Made by a program: the position numbers and the translations under genes. 64,000 bases of DNA from positions 41,813 through 105,812 of the forward strand of contig CAYMKU010000009.1 in NCBI GenBank assembly GCA_964391015.1. The letters run 5' to 3'. Below the pieces are notes generated by a model that was not told the origin of the DNA, made no database searches, and saw nothing but the letters and a program-made list of their open reading frames with translations. The stretch comes from XYD12-FULL-36-8 sp964391015. Its GTDB lineage: Bacteria; Bacteroidota; Ignavibacteria; Ignavibacteriales; Ignavibacteriaceae. This document shows positions 37,293-46,686 of the stretch, piece by piece; position 1 is the stretch's first letter; each line of letters begins with the position of its first letter.

Positions 37293-40200
37293 TTAATACC
37301 TCCTGATTCGTAACGGTTCATATTGTTGTAAATCTCCGACTTCATTTTCCGATGCCACTGCTTCTCCTGTGTTTCTAAACTTTCTATCGATTGATCTAAT
37401 AAGAGCATCAGGAGTAGAAACAGCGGTTAATGTTGCACTTAAATAAGCGGCTGTGTCACCCTCAATTCCATAATAGTTTAAAACAACTAGTGCTCGCATT
37501 CCATATTCCTGAGAAATAACACCAACGCCAAAATATGAATCTAGGGCCCTTCCTGCTTCTAAACTACCTCTGGCAACATCTAATAGATCTCCTACTATTG
37601 GAACATTACCAAACTCGTCTAATGCCGCTCCCTCCAAATCCCCTTGGCTAGCAGAATATGCCGCGCTTGAATGTGATATAGCCCATCCTGATACGAATAC
37701 GGCTGATGCGAATAATCGTCCGCTCTTGAGCATCCTTGATCTTGCCAATTTCTCTCCTGCTTCTTCAGCAGATCCTCCTGGCTTCATTTCTGCTCTTGCT
37801 CGTGCTTCTGGTAAATTTACTGGTCCTGTGCCATGAGCTTCAGCGTGAGCAGCAAGTGTTTCTCTGTTAGAAAAACCCCAATAAGAAATCTCAGGTTGCA
37901 ATCCTCTTGGTAGCGTAGTCCCTCCTTTATCACCTGTCACTGTTACCTGACCTCCCTTTTGAATTGCTTGTGAAACGCCCTCCTGTGAGGCACGTAACTT
38001 TGTAATACTCCCTTTCTTATTCTCCTCAAAGACGGCCGTCTCTCGTGTTTCTCTTAGTTGAACATTACCGCTTTCATCACCTTCCCATGTTATTTCTCCT
38101 TCCAATTTATATGTTAAATCAGATCTCGTTTCATGAGTCTCTCCTGTCACTGGATCAGTTACTATAATTCGAAGCTCGCTCCCATACTTTAGTCCACGTG
38201 TTTCTAATTGAATCATTCTAGCTTGGCGAACAACTTCTTCGGAATCTTCTGGGCTCAGACCATTATTATCAAAAAACATTATTGGATTATTAAAACAGTA
38301 CGTGTAGAACCCGTACTGAATTCCAAAAAGCCATTTCGGATCACACGCCGTCCACCTCGCCAGCCACGGCGCATAATGTCTCGCTCCATGATAATACAAC
38401 CCGCTCTCTTCATCACGCTCTTTACCAGTGTATCTGTATCTCTTTGCCGGAACTTCAGTATCACTTCGTGTCACCTGATAAGCAGTACTTCCAAACGGAT
38501 AATATTCTTCATAACTGATGATTTCCGCTTTATCATCCACTTCCACACAAGCAGTTCCGAGATGATTGTCAAGCTGATAACGAATCAAAGTTTCTTCAGC
38601 AACATCATCATCATTTGTTTTTGTATCAACCATTGCAATTTTTTTCTTATCATCCATCACATGAAGCGTCTCTCTCTTTATTAATGTAGAAACACTTGTT
38701 TTCTTTGTATAATATTCCAAAGTGCCGAGATAAATTCTATCTTCAGTTACTCCGTTTCCATGAGTGATTACTTTACGGACTCTGTTTCCGCCGCCATCAT
38801 AGACATAATATGCAGTATTGAAATCAGTATTGGTATTTGAAGTTGCTTTGACTATTGAAGAAAGCTGGTCAAACAAATTCCAGGTGAGTGATTCGAGATG
38901 AGGCATCGATGTCATATTTCCGTGTATATCAAAACCATAAGTAAGTGGAAGAAGATCGCTTCCCGTTTGTGTAGTCTTCAGACGGTTATTATTATTTTCA
39001 TACAAAAACTCTCTTGTCCATTGATTTGTAAAGACTCCCTTACCGGCTGAATGAATCATCTTCTTCATATTCCCAACTTCATCGTATTCATAATACTGTC
39101 TGTAATTCTGCATAGCATTACCGTCACCGGGAAGAATATTGAATTTTCTAAAGTTGTCATACTCATCAACGGGTAAATTACCGCCTACATTTTCTCGACC
39201 TTCAGCTTTGATCAGTCTATATATTGCATCATAAGTATAATCTCCGTTTGCTTTTACTACTGAGTTGTTGAAATAAATTGTGTCCTGCGCTTTGTCAATG
39301 ATTCTCGTGATATTGCCAACCGGATCATAAGTGTAATTTAAATCCTGTAGCGTATCAGTTCCGTTTCGCTTTGTCAGAATCTGTTTTATGCGAAATGTCT
39401 TTTCATCATATTCATAAGAAGTAATTACATTATTACCATATTCAATTTGTGTCCTCTGTCCCTTCTCATTATAGTTAATATTCTTTACAAACCCGTGATC
39501 CGTTGCACCGCGAATCTTTACATTCACACTTTCGAGCATGGATGCCTGATTATATAAAGGAGTAAATACACTATCATCCGGTGAGATCATTTTTACTGGA
39601 CGATTCAAAGCATCAAATTCGGTTGAAGTTTCAAAATCCTTAATGTTATTAAACTCATCCTTAATAAGCTCTACATCGTCAATTATTGTCCAATCAATCA
39701 TTTGCTTATACTCTTCACATAACTGTCTTTTCACATTCAAAGGATTTCCTTTAAAATCATATTTTTCATTTATGATTATTCCTGCTGTATCATAGGTTCT
39801 GTAAACTTTGCCTCTCATGTAATCCATGCCTGCTATAGATTCACCATATTCAATCAGAGATGAAACAATTGCAACTTTGTCTTTTTCAGTCACTTCAACT
39901 TTAACAGGACGATGTATATCATCATAAGAAAATTTAAATACGGTTTCTTTGCTGTCCCATTTGTAAAATGGTTTTTGCATGCAGTCATTGAACATCCATC
40001 TTTCACCGGCATCCATACTCTTCTGATATGCAAGCTTTCCGAGCATGTCATATTTGTATTCCATTACAAAAACATCTTCCAATTCTAAGTCAATTCGTTT
40101 TGCATCTCTCAACTTTCTTTGATTCCCTTCGATATCGAGTGTAATGAGTGAAGGATAATATTGTTCTATTCTCACTCCGGTTGTTCTGTCGTTGAAAACA

Positions 40201-43200
40201 TTATGGGCAACATTACAAATATTTCTGCCTAGAGAATCAAGATAATCGGTTGAATGTGTTTCAGCATGAATTGCAGCTTTTTCTGCAGCTTCTTTTTCAT
40301 CATCACCCATTCCACCGTTAATTCTGTCCAGATACCATTTTGTATGCTCCAGTTCAATTCCATTCTCATCAATCGTTTTCATTAACACAGTATCATTCGC
40401 ATCATAAGTCTTTGTATGCCATTGATCAAACTCAACTTTCGAAAATGTTCCGTCCGGCATTTCGGTTTTGATTAATCTTCCGAGAGGATCATAATACATC
40501 ACCGGTGTTACGCCAATTTGTACAAGTTTATCTTCATCTTCATATTTGTGATCTGTGCTAAAGTATGGTTCGAATTGTTTAACAGGTTTACCTTTGTTGT
40601 TGAAAATCGTCCTTCCGTTACCAACCCACCGGGGATTGGCTACGACTTCTTCGACAGTACAATCCACCTCATTAAACTTTTTTGCTAGTCCCGGTTCTGC
40701 CTGAACTTTTTTCATTACAACTTTTCCGAATCCATCCGAATACTCAAAACCCATCTGAACCTTATTGTCATCATTTTTTACTAAATTACCATCAACTAAT
40801 TTATACGAGTGAGTTTCTCGCGTTATCGTTGAGACAACAGAGGTTAATGTATTCGTTCGTGTAAAGTCATAAATAAAACGGGAAGTTGCATTCCCAAGTA
40901 AATCAAAAGCAGAATCTACAGGATCGTCGAAAAAATTTCTAATTTCGTCTTGTGAAAGATCGGCATTGAATAAATCGAGATTGTCTCCTTCACCATGCTT
41001 TCCTCTGATGCACATACCAACCGGAAGGCCGAGAATGTCAAATGCTAATTCGGATATGACATCGTTCATATCAATCATCTTCTGAGGAGAAAGAGTTCTG
41101 AAATCAAATGATTCAACCTGAGTTATATTATGGACAGCGTCTTCGGTCTTATTAATAAACAAATTATAATCATCATAGTAAAAAACATTAGTCTCACTTC
41201 CAAGAGGATCAATATATTTTTCCGGCAAATAAAAATTATCTTCAGGAGGAGTTTTGTAAACAACTGTTCCTGAACGAATCCACCATTCATCAGATTTATC
41301 TAAATTTTTATAACCCGCCTCAGAAATCATCGTACCGTCAACTCTCGTTACGAAAAGATCTGCAATCAAACTATTTGTAAACGCCAGTTGATAAGACTCA
41401 TACACAAGTCCGAGAGAATCAATTTCTTTTGCGGGAAGCTGAGTAACTGTATCATTCTTTAAATATAAAATCCGTTGATGTTCAATTTTTCTCTTCTGAA
41501 TATCAGACCGGTTTAAAGAACTTTCATAAGGAATCTCTTCGATAATTGCAGCAAGATAGTTCGAAACATCTTCAAATGTAAAAAAGGACCACAATGGTAC
41601 ATCGTTTGGAAGGTACAGCTCATAAGTAATATTTTCATATGGCATTCTTAACCTGTATGAGTTATCGTCATTAATGTCATTTGTATAAACATTAACACTA
41701 TAGATGATATTTATTTTTTCCTGCTCGGTCTTAACTTCAGTTTTCACCTTATTATAAATTGAATCGTCTTCTATTCTCCTGCCATAAACGATTGCAACAG
41801 ACTTCAAAATATTTCCAAGCTCATCAATCTCAATATTCATGGTGTGTGAAATCCGCGGGTCGGAAATATTTCTTTCAAAACTATATGAAACAGCTTCACT
41901 CTCCTGAACTGTAAAGACTGCATGTTTATTTTTTTCTGTAGGCTGGAACATCTGAATGTTGCAGTTATGTTCAGCCACCGAATAAGGTATTCCAGCCTTA
42001 TCTGAATTATCATATGAATAGACTTCCTGTCTTAAAACCATTCCTTTACATGCACGCAATGCTTCACGCCATTCCTGCGCAGACCAATTGTCATCTAAAA
42101 CAGGCGATGGAAGTTTATTTCTGTTATCAAACTTAAAATATTCATCCACATCCTCCTCAAACTGCGTCAGGATTTTCTCTCTATTCAGAAATGCACCGGT
42201 GTGAAACCATGTCTTTGTTACTACAGGAGGTTGGTTGAGATCAGCTTTACCATCACATGAATATTCATCAAACACCTCCGTATCAGTCTGTTCCACTCTT
42301 CCAAAACCTCTGAATTCTCTTTCGGTATAATCATAATAACCGTGATGGTAAGAATATTCATTCGTAAATCTCATACCCGTAATTTCATCCTCGACTACAA
42401 GCTTGCTTACACACTGAACAGGGAATGGAAGTTTAGTAATCCAGGGATTACCGCTTGCTTTATCTTCAAGATAGTACTGAGTAGAACTTGTATATTCGAC
42501 TGAAGTGATTTTACCCATTCCATTCTTATAATTGCAAAGTATATATGGTTTTTTTCCTCCCATCAAATCTATGTAACGCATAGGCATTTCTTTATTTGAA
42601 GGAAGAGGAGAAGACCAGGCAATACATCCAGTTCCGTTACCAAGCAGATCAACTACACTTAAGTCATTCGGCTTTTCTAATGTCGGGAAATTTGAAATTT
42701 CGTATCCTTCACTCCAGCTGTTTCCACTCAGATTGATCCATGCTTGTAATTTATTTTTTCCCGCATAAACAATATCAGTTGAGCCTGTTCCGCTAATATC
42801 AAATAGATAAAGATACTCCGGATTGAAATCTTCATCTGAATCAAACACGGGAGAATAATTCATTGTAATCTTAGGACTGAATTTCCCATAGCCCATATTA
42901 GCCCAGTAAGAAATATTTCTGTTGCGAATTCGGGCAATGTCTGTCATTCCGTCACCGTTCAGGTCTGCTAGAAAAATACTTTGTTCGGAATCTGAAAAGA
43001 TAATTCTCGGACCTTCTTCATCATCAAACGGTTTATGAAATAATTCCGGTGAATCATAACCGGCAGTTCCAAGTGAAGGATACCATACAAACACATTGTC
43101 TTCATCCACAACCAGCTCTGCTTTACCATCGCCGTTCAAATCTATGAATTTTGTTTTCGGTTCTCTGATATTCACATTTGGGACATTGTCAAAATGTTTG

Positions 43201-44801
43201 AAAGGTTTCCAATTACTTTCTTCATCTTCATCCATTTCGAAGTAACCCTGAATGCCAGGCTGATTGCTTACAACAAATTTTCGACCGTCCGCATCAAGGT
43301 CCTGCATTTGAAGAGATCCATTTGACATACCATTGAAGGAAGGCTTTGTTGAAATTTTTTCTGCAGAAGAAAAATTTCCGTTGCCGAGATTAGATTTATA
43401 AAACCAGCCGTCAGCTTGTTCGGTAAATATTCCTGAAATTCCCTCACCATAAAAATCCATCCATTGGTATCCGCTTGTAATACCTGCAGGAGCGTTAACG
43501 ATATTTTCAGATGAAATATTTTTTACCTCATTGTTCCAGATTAATTCATGATAAGTAAATTCAATTTTTGGTAAGCTTTTCTTTTCATAAACTCCTGACA
43601 AGTTTTTCTTATAACTAACAGATTCAACAGATTGAAGAAGCTCAACTTCCGCATTTCGAATATCAGGCGGAGAATCCGATTCATTTTCAAAATACTTGTA
43701 ATGAAGGTCGAGAGATTTTACTAAATAAGGTGCCGGAGAAATTTCATCATTAAGCTCTTTGAAAGTATGAAACAAAAGTACTCTTTTGCAAAGTCGGTAG
43801 GTTCTGATTTCAAAGCACGAGTGATAGTCGGAGAATGCATCATAGCGGCAGTCCCAGTTGCTAACTGCATCATATGGACTGGTATCATGTGTATGTTCTC
43901 CGTAGTCAAATACAACCTCGAAAAAATATTCGGGATTATCCGGAAGATCCGGAGACAAGGGTTTAGACTTATTATAATATGGATTCTTATTTCCGTACTT
44001 TACTTTTTTTAGATAAACATTTGTGAAGGAAGCCAGATTGTTCAAATGATTTCTCTCATTCACTTCATTTTGTATGTTTACAGCGTCTTCATTTTTATAT
44101 TCATATTGAAAGCAGTTTCCTTTATTGTCATAGCTTAATTCTGGAAACCATTTGAAAATTTTTTCTTTGTCATCCGGATCCATTAGGCGAGCATTATCAG
44201 TTAATCCAAAGAATGTAACTGTATTATTTCGAGAAGTAACTTTCCAGTAGAAAGTATTTTGGTTGACAGGTTTTATTCTTTCAATCTTATGAAAGCTGCC
44301 TTCAATCCTTGGGATATATTGTTTAATCTCGAAACCGTCTTTAACTTTAAGTACTTCTTCCCACTTATCATTTTCTTTATTTAGTTTCGGAACTAAGTCC
44401 TCAACACCGCTGAACATAAATGTATCACTTTCATCTGCATCCAGATATTTTGGTAATTGCTTATCAGTTTTTCTCTGAATCGAAGACAGGGCGAGACTCC
44501 ATCCCAGACCGAATTCACTATTTCCTGCACCCGAGTTATATGACAGCCCGAGTGATGGCATAAAGTCACTTCGAGACTTTGACATTGGGATAGGAATTGA
44601 AAATGATGAAGTGCCGTTTGCTGAATTGACTTCGAACTTCTCGTCAATGTTTTTTAAAGCACCGCCCCCCTTTGGTAAAGAAATTTGAGGAACCTGTATC
44701 TGATTGGATTTTGAAGCAGCACTGTCCGAAGAAGGAGAAATTCCATTCGCTCTGCCACTATTATTTGGATTATCAGATAAATTTGGAATACCCATAACCA
44801 A
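37293..44801 (-). CDS. Fused Tc toxin B-C component (SpvB/TcdB cocoon plus RHS/TcC and payload), 2502 aa
   Basis: Residues about 45-350 are an SpvB domain (ISLPKGGGALKNIDEKFEVN; GLSYNSGAGNSEFGLGWSL). Residues about 440-690 hold FG-GAP/VCBS propeller repeats (FIDLNGDGKAELVV, LADLNGDGMTDIARI). A TcdB middle region follows near 714-850 (LLGNGTGCIAWSSPLP). YD/RHS repeats lead to the RHS-associated core at about 2072-2160 (NHLGTACVEVD, YYPFGSTAYQ, YTGKERDEESGLYYHGARHY, WTACDPKW). By family knowledge TcB and TcC form a hollow shell, TcC cleaves itself after the core, and the released C-terminal segment is the toxic enzyme. The payload here is about 340 residues (2160-2502) and was not matched to a known toxin. 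TcB and TcC are separate proteins in the best-known systems; here they are one chain. It is the first gene of the cluster. Confidence 0.9.
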   Translation of the reverse strand: MVMGIPNLSDNPNNSGRANGISPSSDSAASKSNQIQVPQISLPKGGGALKNIDEKFEVNSANGTSSFSIPIPMSKSRSDFMPSLGLSYNSGAGNSEFGLGWSLALSSIQRKTDKQLPKYLDADESDTFMFSGVEDLVPKLNKENDKWEEVLKVKDGFEIKQYIPRIEGSFHKIERIKPVNQNTFYWKVTSRNNTVTFFGLTDNARLMDPDDKEKIFKWFPELSYDNKGNCFQYEYKNEDAVNIQNEVNERNHLNNLASFTNVYLKKVKYGNKNPYYNKSKPLSPDLPDNPEYFFEVVFDYGEHTHDTSPYDAVSNWDCRYDAFSDYHSCFEIRTYRLCKRVLLFHTFKELNDEISPAPYLVKSLDLHYKYFENESDSPPDIRNAEVELLQSVESVSYKKNLSGVYEKKSLPKIEFTYHELIWNNEVKNISSENIVNAPAGITSGYQWMDFYGEGISGIFTEQADGWFYKSNLGNGNFSSAEKISTKPSFNGMSNGSLQMQDLDADGRKFVVSNQPGIQGYFEMDEDEESNWKPFKHFDNVPNVNIREPKTKFIDLNGDGKAELVVDEDNVFVWYPSLGTAGYDSPELFHKPFDDEEGPRIIFSDSEQSIFLADLNGDGMTDIARIRNRNISYWANMGYGKFSPKITMNYSPVFDSDEDFNPEYLYLFDISGTGSTDIVYAGKNKLQAWINLSGNSWSEGYEISNFPTLEKPNDLSVVDLLGNGTGCIAWSSPLPSNKEMPMRYIDLMGGKKPYILCNYKNGMGKITSVEYTSSTQYYLEDKASGNPWITKLPFPVQCVSKLVVEDEITGMRFTNEYSYHHGYYDYTEREFRGFGRVEQTDTEVFDEYSCDGKADLNQPPVVTKTWFHTGAFLNREKILTQFEEDVDEYFKFDNRNKLPSPVLDDNWSAQEWREALRACKGMVLRQEVYSYDNSDKAGIPYSVAEHNCNIQMFQPTEKNKHAVFTVQESEAVSYSFERNISDPRISHTMNIEIDELGNILKSVAIVYGRRIEDDSIYNKVKTEVKTEQEKINIIYSVNVYTNDINDDNSYRLRMPYENITYELYLPNDVPLWSFFTFEDVSNYLAAIIEEIPYESSLNRSDIQKRKIEHQRILYLKNDTVTQLPAKEIDSLGLVYESYQLAFTNSLIADLFVTRVDGTMISEAGYKNLDKSDEWWIRSGTVVYKTPPEDNFYLPEKYIDPLGSETNVFYYDDYNLFINKTEDAVHNITQVESFDFRTLSPQKMIDMNDVISELAFDILGLPVGMCIRGKHGEGDNLDLFNADLSQDEIRNFFDDPVDSAFDLLGNATSRFIYDFTRTNTLTSVVSTITRETHSYKLVDGNLVKNDDNKVQMGFEYSDGFGKVVMKKVQAEPGLAKKFNEVDCTVEEVVANPRWVGNGRTIFNNKGKPVKQFEPYFSTDHKYEDEDKLVQIGVTPVMYYDPLGRLIKTEMPDGTFSKVEFDQWHTKTYDANDTVLMKTIDENGIELEHTKWYLDRINGGMGDDEKEAAEKAAIHAETHSTDYLDSLGRNICNVAHNVFNDRTTGVRIEQYYPSLITLDIEGNQRKLRDAKRIDLELEDVFVMEYKYDMLGKLAYQKSMDAGERWMFNDCMQKPFYKWDSKETVFKFSYDDIHRPVKVEVTEKDKVAIVSSLIEYGESIAGMDYMRGKVYRTYDTAGIIINEKYDFKGNPLNVKRQLCEEYKQMIDWTIIDDVELIKDEFNNIKDFETSTEFDALNRPVKMISPDDSVFTPLYNQASMLESVNVKIRGATDHGFVKNINYNEKGQRTQIEYGNNVITSYEYDEKTFRIKQILTKRNGTDTLQDLNYTYDPVGNITRIIDKAQDTIYFNNSVVKANGDYTYDAIYRLIKAEGRENVGGNLPVDEYDNFRKFNILPGDGNAMQNYRQYYEYDEVGNMKKMIHSAGKGVFTNQWTREFLYENNNNRLKTTQTGSDLLPLTYGFDIHGNMTSMPHLESLTWNLFDQLSSIVKATSNTNTDFNTAYYVYDGGGNRVRKVITHGNGVTEDRIYLGTLEYYTKKTSVSTLIKRETLHVMDDKKKIAMVDTKTNDDDVAEETLIRYQLDNHLGTACVEVDDKAEIISYEEYYPFGSTAYQVTRSDTEVPAKRYRYTGKERDEESGLYYHGARHYAPWLARWTACDPKWLFGIQYGFYTYCFNNPIMFFDNNGLSPEDSEEVVRQARMIQLETRGLKYGSELRIIVTDPVTGETHETRSDLTYKLEGEITWEGDESGNVQLRETRETAVFEENKKGSITKLRASQEGVSQAIQKGGQVTVTGDKGGTTLPRGLQPEISYWGFSNRETLAAHAEAHGTGPVNLPEARARAEMKPGGSAEEAGEKLARSRMLKSGRLFASAVFVSGWAISHSSAAYSASQGDLEGAALDEFGNVPIVGDLLDVARGSLEAGRALDSYFGVGVISQEYGMRALVVLNYYGIEGDTAAYLSATLTAVSTPDALIRSIDRKFRNTGEAVASENEVGDLQQYEPLRIRRY

Positions 44802-44820
44802 AATTAAATTTTATAGACTA

Positions 44821-45063
44821 TTTACCGGAAAAGAAGACAGATAGCTTCTTGAGCATTTGGTTAAATAAGTAATCCGGTTTAATGAACGATTAGAATACTA
44901 TAGTTTAGATTACTATAGTAAAGTATGCTAGTTTTATTGTATCAACTCCAGTGGGATTATTTGTTCAATTCCTTGGATCATATTTGTAGAATCAGTCTTT
45001 AATTTCTAAATGAAGTTAGAAGGTTTTTAATTACAAAAACAGGTACAAAATTTTCTCACATTC
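44821..45063 (-). promoter_or_regulatory. Upstream block of the Tc operon, shared with 63721-63933
   Basis: Starting about 20 bp upstream of the TcB-TcC start, roughly 230 bp match by eye the region upstream of the 264-aa gene at the right end of the window. Shared pieces, in order, are CTTGAGC, AAACAAG/AAATAAG, TATCAACTC, GGGATTATT, TCATATTTGTA and AGGTA(C/T)AAAATT. The order and spacing are conserved, which suggests a common promoter region or a duplicated leader. Also within the block is a TACTATAG-type repeat. No promoter boxes were assigned. Confidence 0.5.
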
Positions 45064-45327
45064 CATCCTATAAGGAAAAGCCTTAGCTAAAAACTTTCCG
45101 TTGATTCAAAGTATAAAGTTTCTAGTGGTATTCCAATTAAATATCCTAATATTAAAAGAAATACTCAAGTTTGCAGTTACTCTAGGTACTCCAAAAAAAT
45201 CCAAAAAAATTTTTCACGCAATAAAATTATGGTGCTATATGATTTACTGTGGGTAATTAATTTATTAAAATTGTTGATATAAAACTTGACTTCAAAAATG
45301 TGTAGTCGTTTTGAACAAACAGTATTT

Positions 45328-45536
45328 GTCATTCCCGCATGCTTTTGGCGGGAATCCAATCAAGAAGTCAAGTAAATTTGTAAGTAATTCAAAAATCTTT
45401 TAAATACAATAACTTGAATAAGAAAATAGCTTAAAAGTTTTATTTTAACTTTCTTTTCCCATAAAAAATTTTGCAAGAGTTTTTTTCAGCAAAATTATTT
45501 ATTATTGGATTCCCGCCAAAAGCATGCGGGAATGAC
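45328..45536. repeat. Palindromic intergenic repeat (copy 2)
   Basis: The left arm at 45328-45361 (GTCATTCCCGCATGCTTTTG...) and the right arm at 45504-45536 are inverted copies and match the arms at 17188-17287. Here the arms are 142 bp apart, with A/T-rich filler between. It looks like a dispersed palindromic element with an expanded centre, or two half-elements. It lies within the long non-coding tract 44802-46686, which holds no gene that I can support. Confidence 0.75.
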
Positions 45537-45840
45537 AAATGTGTTGGTTTATTAACATGTAATCCACAGTATTTCATATAGAACCAAAATTATTTCTTAA
45601 ATTATTCTAATTTACTATATTGCAAAAGTTCTTTCAAAAGAATTACACTTTGAAAATCTGAACATACTACTCATTATACTGCTCAATGGCATGTTCAGAT
45701 AAATAATCAGAGTTCTTTTCAAAGGGTTTTTTATTAAAGAAATTTTTTGCTGAAATGCTTGCAAAGTATTGTCCACAAAGAGTTTGCTACAACAGTGGAA
45801 TTCATAAAATATTTTTTGCACACAAAAAATTTCCCGGACT

Positions 45841-45891
45841 TGCAACGGCCTGAAAAGCCGTGTGTCGCCGGTTCAATTCCGGCCCTGTCCA
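45841..45891 (+). other. 3' half of a tRNA-Phe(GAA), probable attachment-site scar
   Basis: The anticodon stem ACGGC/GCCGT (45845-45849, 45857-45861) encloses loop CTGAAAA with anticodon GAA at 45852-45854. A five-base variable loop (GTGTC) follows, then a perfect T arm GCCGG-TTCAATT-CCGGC (45867-45883), the 3' acceptor strand CCTGTCC (45884-45890) and discriminator A. The matching 5' acceptor strand (GGACAGG) and a D arm are absent upstream, so this is not a working tRNA gene. A tRNA 3' half next to an integrase remnant (150 bp away) is the usual trace of integration at a tRNA gene. Confidence 0.75.
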
Positions 45892-46046
45892 CAAATACAA
45901 TTATCAATTTTCAATGATCAATGTTCAATTAGCGGAGATAGAGCTTCGCTATTTTTATTTAAACCAATTGCTGATCTTCTTTATTGGATTTTGATCACGA
46001 ATGTTACATTCTTCTTCAGAATGAAAGGCTCTTTTTGACAAGTATA

Positions 46047-46174
46047 CGAAGACCTTCACTTCCATTGTCTCAGACACACTTACTTTTCGAATCTGTCGCG
46101 TCTGAACAACGGAAATCTATCTGCATATTTCCCATCAGGACCTGAACAACTTTGTGTCAGGATTTAAATATTAA
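46047..46174 (+). pseudogene. Tyrosine recombinase (integrase) C-terminal remnant, copy 1
   Basis: The reading gives VYEDLHFHCLRHTYFSNLSR, which holds the HxLRH catalytic box. A 50-nt deletion relative to copy 2 follows, removing the GH box, and then TTEIYLHISHQDLNNFVSGF ends at a TAA. The tyrosine in EIYLH is the expected nucleophile. Everything N-terminal of box II is missing. It lies 150 bp downstream of the tRNA-Phe fragment and matches the remnant at 55832-56008. Confidence 0.75.
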
Positions 46175-46203
46175 TAAAACACAAGAATAAGATTTTAGCT
46201 TTG

Positions 46204-46266
46204 GTTTATACCCTATCGGGTATAAACTAATCTTAGAATCCACATTTATACCCGATAATGTATAAA
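46204..46266. promoter_or_regulatory. Two operator-like palindromes without an adjacent regulator gene
   Basis: At 46204-46227 arms GTTTATACCC and GGGTATAAAC flank a TATC centre. At 46245-46266 a partial copy reads TTTATACCCGATA followed by ATGTATAAA. Paired TATACCC...GGGTATA sites are typical operators of small XRE/HipB-like repressors. No such gene starts here; the nearest gene on the plus strand is 420 bp away. The rest of 46267-46686 is A/T-rich and without a supported feature. Confidence 0.55.
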
Positions 46267-46686
46267 CAACGTAAATTTTTCATTTGCTGATACGAAATAT
46301 TTTTTCTTCACGGTATTTCGACGAGTGAGAGTGAAAAATATTCTTTGCAAAATAATTTTACTTATTACTATTATCAATTTTTACTAACACTATTGATATA
46401 TCGTTTCATAAAAGTTTTTTTATGAGGGAATCAATTCGCACTGATTCGCACTCACTTCAAAAAAGTCTTTGATATTTTAAGAAAATTTTACTATGTTTAG
46501 TACAAATAAAAAGAGGAATAATTATGAAAGCCCCTCACAAGGCATTCCATATAATTATAATAAAGTATTCGAACAAAAAAATTAAACTCCGGCGAAATAA
46601 ATCCCCGTTTCACTTTCATTCAATTATGCATTAACTTTCAACCTTTAAACTATCAAATTTAAACTTTTAACCTTAATTAATTCATT

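Noticed and set aside
37199..37408. 69-aa minus-strand frame across the end of TcB-TcC
   Set aside because: It overlaps the end of the TcB-TcC reading frame and runs through the intergenic hairpin; the product looks random.
45177..45359. 60-aa minus-strand frame
   Set aside because: Its N-terminus (MDSRQKHAGMT) is simply the translated arm of the palindromic repeat. The same artefact appears at 17034-17219.
45615..45845. 76-aa minus-strand frame in the long non-coding tract
   Set aside because: It has no motif or operon context and runs into the tRNA fragment; not convincing as a gene.
45768..45891. A complete tRNA-Phe gene
   Set aside because: The 3' half is perfect, but no D arm or 5' acceptor strand that pairs with CCTGTCC exists upstream.
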